Assembly: GCA_026770575.1 (NCBI GenBank)
Contig: MU657657.1
Location: forward strand, 14,110 to 36,555
Reading direction: 5' to 3'
From: Pelagophyceae sp. CCMP2097
Lineage: Eukaryota > Sar > Pelagophyceae
DNA: 22,446 bases
Notes under the pieces: generated by a model
What the model was told of the DNA's origin: nothing
What the model saw: the letters and a program-made list of their open reading frames with translations, nothing else
Database searches by the model: none
In this document: positions 18,741 to 22,446 of the stretch, in pieces
Layout: the number at the start of each line of letters is the position of its first letter
Position numbering within the stretch: position 1 is the stretch's first letter
Translations under genes and position numbers: made by a program

Positions 18741-19361
18741 TCACGCCGGCGGGGTCTCGGCCAGGAAGCCGGCCATCTCGCGGCTCAGGCGGTTGATGGG
18801 GAGGCCGACGACGTTGTAGTAGCAGCCCGAGATTCGCTCGACGAAGGCGCCGGCGCGGCCCTGGATGCCGTAGGCGCCAGCCTTGTCGAGCGGGTCGCCC
18901 GTCGCGACGTAGGCGTGGATCACCTCGTCGGAAAGCTCGGAGAAGACGACCGCGGTGCGCTCGTAGAACGCGTGCTCGCGACCTTCGTAAAAGAGCGCGC
19001 AGCCCGTGAGGACGTCGTGCGGCCCGCCGGAGAGCTGGCGAAGCATAGCGCACGCCGCATCGTCGTCTGCCGGCTTCTCGAGGACGACGCCGCGGTGCAC
19101 GACGACCGTGTCCGCCGAGATGATGAAGGCGCCGGCGCGCGGCGGCGCGAGCGACGTGAGGACGTCGCGGCCCTTGGCGCGCGCCGTTTCGACGACGTAC
19201 GCCGCCGGGTCGTCGCCCTTGGACAAGTCCTCCGCAAAGGCCGACGTGATGACCTCGAAGCGCGCCGTGCCGGGCAGCAGCTGCGCCAGCAGCTCGCGGC
19301 GCCGCGGCGAACCCGACGCCAGGATGATGGAACACGCCGCGAGCTTCACGTCGCACAGCAT
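18741..19361 (-). CDS. Maf-like nucleotide pyrophosphatase
   Basis: A 206-residue intronless protein, normal length for the family. Maf/YhdE/ASMTL-type proteins are nucleoside triphosphate pyrophosphatases. They hydrolyse non-canonical or specific NTPs (dTTP, UTP, m7GTP or similar, depending on subgroup) to the monophosphate and so clean the nucleotide pool. Diagnostic blocks are ILASGSPRRRELLAQL at about 12-27 (the SGSPRR nucleotide-binding motif), ISADTVV at about 80-86 (catalytic Asp), LSGGPHDVLTGCALF at about 115, the GDPLDKAGAYGIQG loop at about 157-170, and NVVGLPI near 185. The open frame runs upstream of the ATG to about 19436 but has no other Met, so MLCDVKLAAC at 19361 is the start. 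No targeting peptide is apparent, so a cytosolic location is inferred. The substrate subgroup cannot be told from sequence alone. Confidence 0.92.
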   Translation of the reverse strand: MLCDVKLAACSIILASGSPRRRELLAQLLPGTARFEVITSAFAEDLSKGDDPAAYVVETARAKGRDVLTSLAPPRAGAFIISADTVVVHRGVVLEKPADDDAACAMLRQLSGGPHDVLTGCALFYEGREHAFYERTAVVFSELSDEVIHAYVATGDPLDKAGAYGIQGRAGAFVERISGCYYNVVGLPINRLSREMAGFLAETPPA

Positions 19362-19531
19362 CGCGCGGGAATACGGAGACCTCGACGGACCCGAAACGGC
19401 TGGACAAAGACGCGAGGCCCGTGCAAAGAAGTCCACGCAGTGGTCGGGGACTTCGGTCAGGGCGCGTAGTTGTTTGGCGCGACAATCTCTTGCGCAGGGT
19501 CTTGTCTCGCAGTCACGGTGGGCAAACTGCG

Positions 19532-19589
19532 GGGCCCGGGTCCAAGCTTAAGCCACCGTACCGTGTCACCGTACCGAGCCAACGGAATT
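19532..19589 (+). repeat. Left arm of a 1.7-kb inverted repeat pair
   Basis: The 24-base core at 19564-19587 (TGTCACCGTACCGAGCCAAC then GGAA) is the exact reverse complement of 21178-21201. Similarity extends outward through CCACCG, CCAAG and GGGCCCGGGT with a few small gaps. Confidence 0.9.
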
Positions 19590-20105
19590 TAAAGAGAGAG
19601 GTTTCCGCCTGCGCTAGAAAACCCGCATCCTAGCGTCATAGTTACGCTCAAACTTTCGTCTTGCACATTTTAGCTTAGAGAAGTTTTTTTGGTTGACTGC
19701 CCCGTGGACGAGCAACGCCAGGCGCGCGCCGCTGCAGCGTCGCGACGGCGCGGCGCCGCCGCGCGTCGGCCGCGCACGAACGCCGTGATTCGCACGGATC
19801 CGTGGCTTTAAGAGCGTCGCGGCGAACGAGCCGTTTGGTACACAGTGCCCCAACGGAAACGGAGGCCAAGAGGCCGCCGCTCGCGCCCACGGCGATGCCC
19901 GACGCGACGCCCGCGGCGCCGAGCGACGCCCGCGGCGCCATAGGCCCTTCTTCGAGAACTTGAGCCTCTTCTTCCGCGTCGAGATCGAGGTTTCAAGTCC
20001 CTCCACGGAACCTGCACAGCTTTACGCATTCCGCCCGGGTTGACGCGCCGCCGCCGACGTGCCCGGGCCGATCGCTCGACATAGCCATCGGGCCCGTCCC
20101 TCTGC

Positions 20106-20290
20106 ATGATCCTCGAGAGGTCCCCTCGAGACGGTCCCGAGACGGCCCCTCGAGAAGGCCCATCGAGACGGGCCACCGAGACGGGCCCTCGAGACAGCTC
20201 TCTATACAGTCCCTCTCGAGGGCCCCTCTTCGAGGGCCTCAAAGGGCCCCTCTTCGAGGGACCCTTTAGGATGGCCTTTTCACGGTCCCT
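20106..20290. repeat. Degenerate CTCGAGACGG-type minisatellite block
   Basis: Repeated words of the type CTCGAGACGG(G/T)CCC and CGAGGG(C/A)CC recur every 13-20 bases in loose tandem, changing sense near the middle. The left part reads GAGACGGNCC and the right part TTCGAGGGNCC. The block can fold into many short stems. It has no coding signal. Confidence 0.75.
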
Positions 20291-20571
20291 CTTTGGGCAC
20301 GGACGCGTCCTCGGCGCTTCCTCCGACACTCTCCCTGGGAAAAGGGTCCTTACATTGCATCCAAAGTCGGTCGGGAGCGGCAGGCTTAAGCAGTTGCTGC
20401 GATGCCCGATGCGCACCTAGGAATCCTAGACCGACAACGTTATTGTTGATGATCGGCCTTTAAAGCGTGGCTGACGTTCTCCGCCCTTATAGCAGCGCGG
20501 CCGGAAGTGCCCCTGCGTCGGTGCAAGCTTGATAGACAGGCCGGAGGCAAGGATTTCCCACTCGATGGCCT

Positions 20572-20985
20572 GAGTTTGCACACACAAAGTGGCGCTCCCC
20601 AAAGCGGTGCAGTCCCGGTCTGTTGGCCAAGTACGCAACAGATCGGGGCTCGATGGGGAGTGCCACTTTGTGTGTGGAAACTTTGTCTCCCGTGTTGGGA
20701 CGCCGTTGGGCCACCCTATAGGCACCACTTTCACCGATGGAAAGGCGCTGCCCGCCACGCCAGAGCCTGTGAAAGTGGCGACGTGTGAACCAAAGTAGCT
20801 CAGTGAATAGTGCCACTTTGTGTGTGCAAACTGTGACTATAGGGTGGCCCAACTGTGTCCCCAGCCCGGACATCGAGTTTCCACACACAAAGTGGCACTC
20901 CCCGTTGAGTCCCGGTCTATTATGTAGTTTGAAAATCTTCGCGGTCCTCCAGCGCGACAGGTGGGCCACGTTGTGTGTGGAAACT
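20572..20985. repeat. Cluster of five alternating-orientation copies of a TTTGTGTGTGGAAAC motif
   Basis: The core GTGCCACTTTGTGTGTGGAA, usually ending AAC, appears at 20655-20682 (+), 20809-20832 (+) and 20963-20985 (+, degenerate), and as reverse complement at 20572-20600 (-) and 20875-20903 (-). Copies A, B and D are followed, in their own reading sense, by related flanks (e.g. AGTCCCGGTCT). A second word, GGGCCACCCTATAG at 20709-20722, recurs inverted at 20835-20848. Each unit is therefore at least 80 bp and larger than the core. Confidence 0.88.
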
Positions 20986-21177
20986 GCCACCATCGAGTGG
21001 ACAAAGCGCGCCTCCGGCGCGTCTAACAAGCTTGCGCCGAGGCTGCAGGACTCCGCGCGGGGCTAGGGCCCCGCGAAGAATGGCCCGAGATAGTTTGAGT
21101 GCTCCAGCTTTTTTCTTGCATTTCCAAACGGATTTGCATTCTTTGCAAATTGTAATTTGTCAGAAAATCCGGAGTAT

Positions 21178-21228
21178 TTCCGTTGGCTCGGTACGGTGAC
21201 ACGGTGGCTTGGACTAACCCGGGCCCGC
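21178..21228 (-). repeat. Right arm of the inverted repeat pair
   Basis: Reverse complement of 19532-19587, with small deletions relative to the left arm (the left arm has an extra CTTAAG and an extra TACCG). The two arms enclose about 1.6 kb containing the minisatellite-like block and the cluster of alternating motifs. Confidence 0.9.
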
Positions 21229-21649
21229 GGGGTCGCGAGGTGTACAAGGGGTATCGGCGATAAAGCCGACCTCACTGGCAAGTGGCGCAAGTTTGTGCCT
21301 CCCAGAGGCCGCCTGCGGGGGTGGGCGTGGTCGCTATGGGCCTCCTTGCCCCCCGGGGTGTTCACTACAAGATCAGCCTCGAGGAGGGCGCCTTGCAAGG
21401 GCGTGAACAAGCGTTTCCCCCAATATTTGGGACTTGATAAAATCTTTATTTGCCTCCTTACCTTGATTTTGACTTGATTTTGCCTCCGTATTGCGAAGGT
21501 CCGGACCCGGCTAGCAACCGCGGACCGCAGGGATCGAAATTCTAGCTATGTGACGGATTGGGTCCATACGTACTGGGGTGGTATATGACAAATCCCCTGC
21601 GATTGCCGCGAGTGGCGATTCAGACGCGCCAAAACAGACGTTCAGATTT

Positions 21650-21800
21650 TTAGTTTGAGCGTTTTTGACAAACAATGTCTGGTGGATCCGCCCCAGCAGT
21701 ACTCAGCGCGACCTTCTCTATCACTCCCAACAGCGCCAAACTCCAACCGACGAACACTCCGATTGCCAGGAAGTCCTCGGCGTCATTGGCGATACCCCTT
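21650..21800 (-). CDS. Possible 3' exon with a transmembrane segment
   Basis: On the minus strand the frame ending at 21650 reads ANDAEDFLAIGVFVGWSLAL then LGVIEKVALS and a polar tail. This is a plausible membrane helix in DNA of ordinary composition. No ATG or upstream exon is convincing, and the same stretch is open on the plus strand from an ATG at 21675 (MSGGSAPAVLSATFSITPN...). At most one strand is real. Confidence 0.2.
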
Positions 21801-21883
21801 TGTATGGATGGTAAAAGTAAGTTTCGTATTACCAGTACATTCGTGGTACAATTGTAAGGATTTTCTATTGGAGCGAGGGTGGT

Positions 21884-21963
21884 GGGGGGGGGGAGTATAT
21901 ACACATGTACGGCGCGTGTACAGGACGAGCAGCCAAATTCGGTGGTGGTGGTGGGGGGGGGGG
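21884..21963 (+). repeat. Two poly-G runs flanking a short hairpin
   Basis: Ten consecutive G at 21884-21893 and eleven at 21953-21963, each preceded by GGTGGT triplets. Between them lie TATATACACATG and the short palindrome TGTAC-ggcgcgt-GTACA at 21906-21922. These G-tracts could form a G-quadruplex. Confidence 0.85.
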
Positions 21964-22044
21964 CGTTGCGGTATATCACGGGTTAATGGGCCCACGTACA
22001 CAATCACTTGCGAATGGTCTCGGGTTCGATTCCCGCAAGGGGCA
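21962..22044 (+). pseudogene. tRNA-like sequence (pseudo-tRNA or tRNA-derived repeat head)
   Basis: CGGGTTCGATTCCCG at 22021-22035 is a perfect TPsiC stem-loop and matches the RNA polymerase III B-box. It is followed by GCAAGGGGCA, which looks like the 3' side of an acceptor stem with discriminator A. The expected 5' partner GCCCCTT is not found; the nearest candidate (GGGCGTTGCGG at 21961-21971) pairs only in part. I could not build a full cloverleaf or an anticodon arm, so a working tRNA is unlikely. Confidence 0.5.
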
Positions 22045-22097
22045 CTCGATTTTGGCGAGTGTTACCCTGGTTAGCCTCCACTCCCCAGCGGTCACGT

Positions 22098-22159
22098 GTC
22101 CAAGACACGCAGTAAGCCCGCCCCGCGGCAACAGGTTCAAGACCTGCAGTAAGGCCGCC
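22098..22159 (+). repeat. Short two-copy tandem repeat, period 37
   Basis: GTCCAAGACACGCAGTAAGC at 22098 and GTTCAAGACCTGCAGTAAGG at 22135, each followed by CCGCC and a GC-rich spacer. The second copy also resembles a decayed B-box (GGTTCAAGACC), so these may be remnants of the same pol III-type repeat. Confidence 0.7.
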
Positions 22160-22241
22160 ACCGGAGCCGGACCAAGGCCCGGTGCATTATCGTATTTTGT
22201 CTTTCTCCACGCTGAACCTCCCGTTCCTACGGTATGCGTGT

Positions 22242-22310
22242 GGGGGAGCGTTGCGGAATATAACCCGGGCCCCACAATCACCTCCAAGGATAATGATCCG
22301 GTGAATCCCC
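22242..22310 (+). repeat. Second, more degenerate copy of the tRNA-like unit
   Basis: GCGTTGCGGAATATAACCCG followed by GGCCCCACAATCAC parallels GCGTTGCGGTATATCACGGG and CCACGTACACAATCAC at 21964-22007. The B-box position has decayed (CCGGTGAATCCCC). Two related units 280 bp apart suggest a repeat family rather than a lone tRNA gene. Confidence 0.6.
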
Positions 22311-22363
22311 TTTTGCCTCCAGCGGGTCATCACGGGGGGTATCCGGTGGGTGGGTGGGGGCAG

Positions 22364-22446
22364 CTTACGCGGCGCGTGTTGTGGACGAGCAGGGCGTGGA
22401 CGAGCAGAGTCAGATAAGGAGCCACAGAGACCGAACGGTTTCCAAG
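22364..22446 (+). repeat. Dispersed repeat, copy at the right edge
   Basis: About 95% identical (roughly four differences in 83 bases) to 912-995, in direct orientation, and cut off by the end of the window exactly where the match is still perfect (GGTTTCCAAG). Confidence 0.92.

Larger units (their letters stand above)
19362..22446. other. Repeat-rich, mostly non-coding 3-kb region
   Basis: Downstream of the Maf start I find no reliably coding gene. The DNA is less GC-rich in places and is built from inverted repeats, minisatellite-like blocks, G-runs and tRNA-like sequence, listed separately. A minus-strand frame at 19675-19941 has a Gly/Ala/Val-rich hydrophobic stretch (ASLGAAGVASGIAVGASGG) that could be a missed exon. 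Nothing around it supports a full gene. Confidence 0.6.

Noticed and set aside
19614..20006. 130-codon minus-strand frame with KKRLKF and a low-complexity tail
   Set aside because: No homology I recognise, no supporting exon structure, and it lies inside repeat-rich DNA.
20572..20985. CRISPR array
   Set aside because: The repeats alternate in orientation with unequal spacing and diverged cores, and the genome is eukaryotic.

Overview
The window looks like nuclear DNA from a GC-rich, compact stramenopile alga. A pelagophyte of the Aureococcus/Pelagomonas kind is my best guess; this is inference, not proven. The reasons are: a violaxanthin de-epoxidase family protein with a plastid-type leader; secreted proteins whose motifs I recall from oomycetes and diatoms; genes broken by introns of about 48-212 nt that restore frame only when removed; and very short spacing between genes.

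Layout. (1) 226-756 (+): small protein with two W-x-x-W-x-x-x-LG repeats. (2) 757-1432: spacer with two copies of a dispersed repeat. (3) 1433-2851 (+): intronless violaxanthin de-epoxidase-like protein. (4) 3033-6603 (+): about 905-residue, nine-exon type I membrane protein with the NPRGSN motif. (5) 6655-7948 (-): two-exon coiled-coil protein, convergent with (4). (6) 8135-10306 (+): four-exon, cysteine-rich secreted protein, divergent from (5). (7) 10400-17851 (-): one 11-exon gene for a giant UvrD/TRANK1-like superfamily 1 helicase of about 2136 residues. (8) 18106-18658 (+): small, poorly resolved gene(s). (9) 18741-19361 (-): Maf-type nucleotide pyrophosphatase. (10) 19362-22446: about 3 kb of repeat-rich DNA with a 1.7 kb inverted-repeat-bounded island, a cluster of alternating inverted motifs, a tRNA-like sequence, G-runs, and at the very end another copy of the repeat at 912-995.

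Splicing. I placed 22 introns by frame and phase. Eight have the donor GTGCGT or GTGCGC. One (5562-5628) can only be a GC-AG intron, and a second (5347-5503) is best read that way. The NPRGSN gene holds the most interesting features. One intron is, end to end, a roughly 90% copy of a segment of its own exon 7. The intron just before it is bounded by an exact 8-bp direct repeat, as expected of an intron made by a transposon-like insertion (introner).

There is no obvious shared pathway. The two large secretory-pathway proteins probably act at the cell surface or in endomembranes, the de-epoxidase-like protein in the plastid, and the helicase on nucleic acid. Exon boundaries were placed by hand from frame, phase and splice dinucleotides; no transcript evidence was available.
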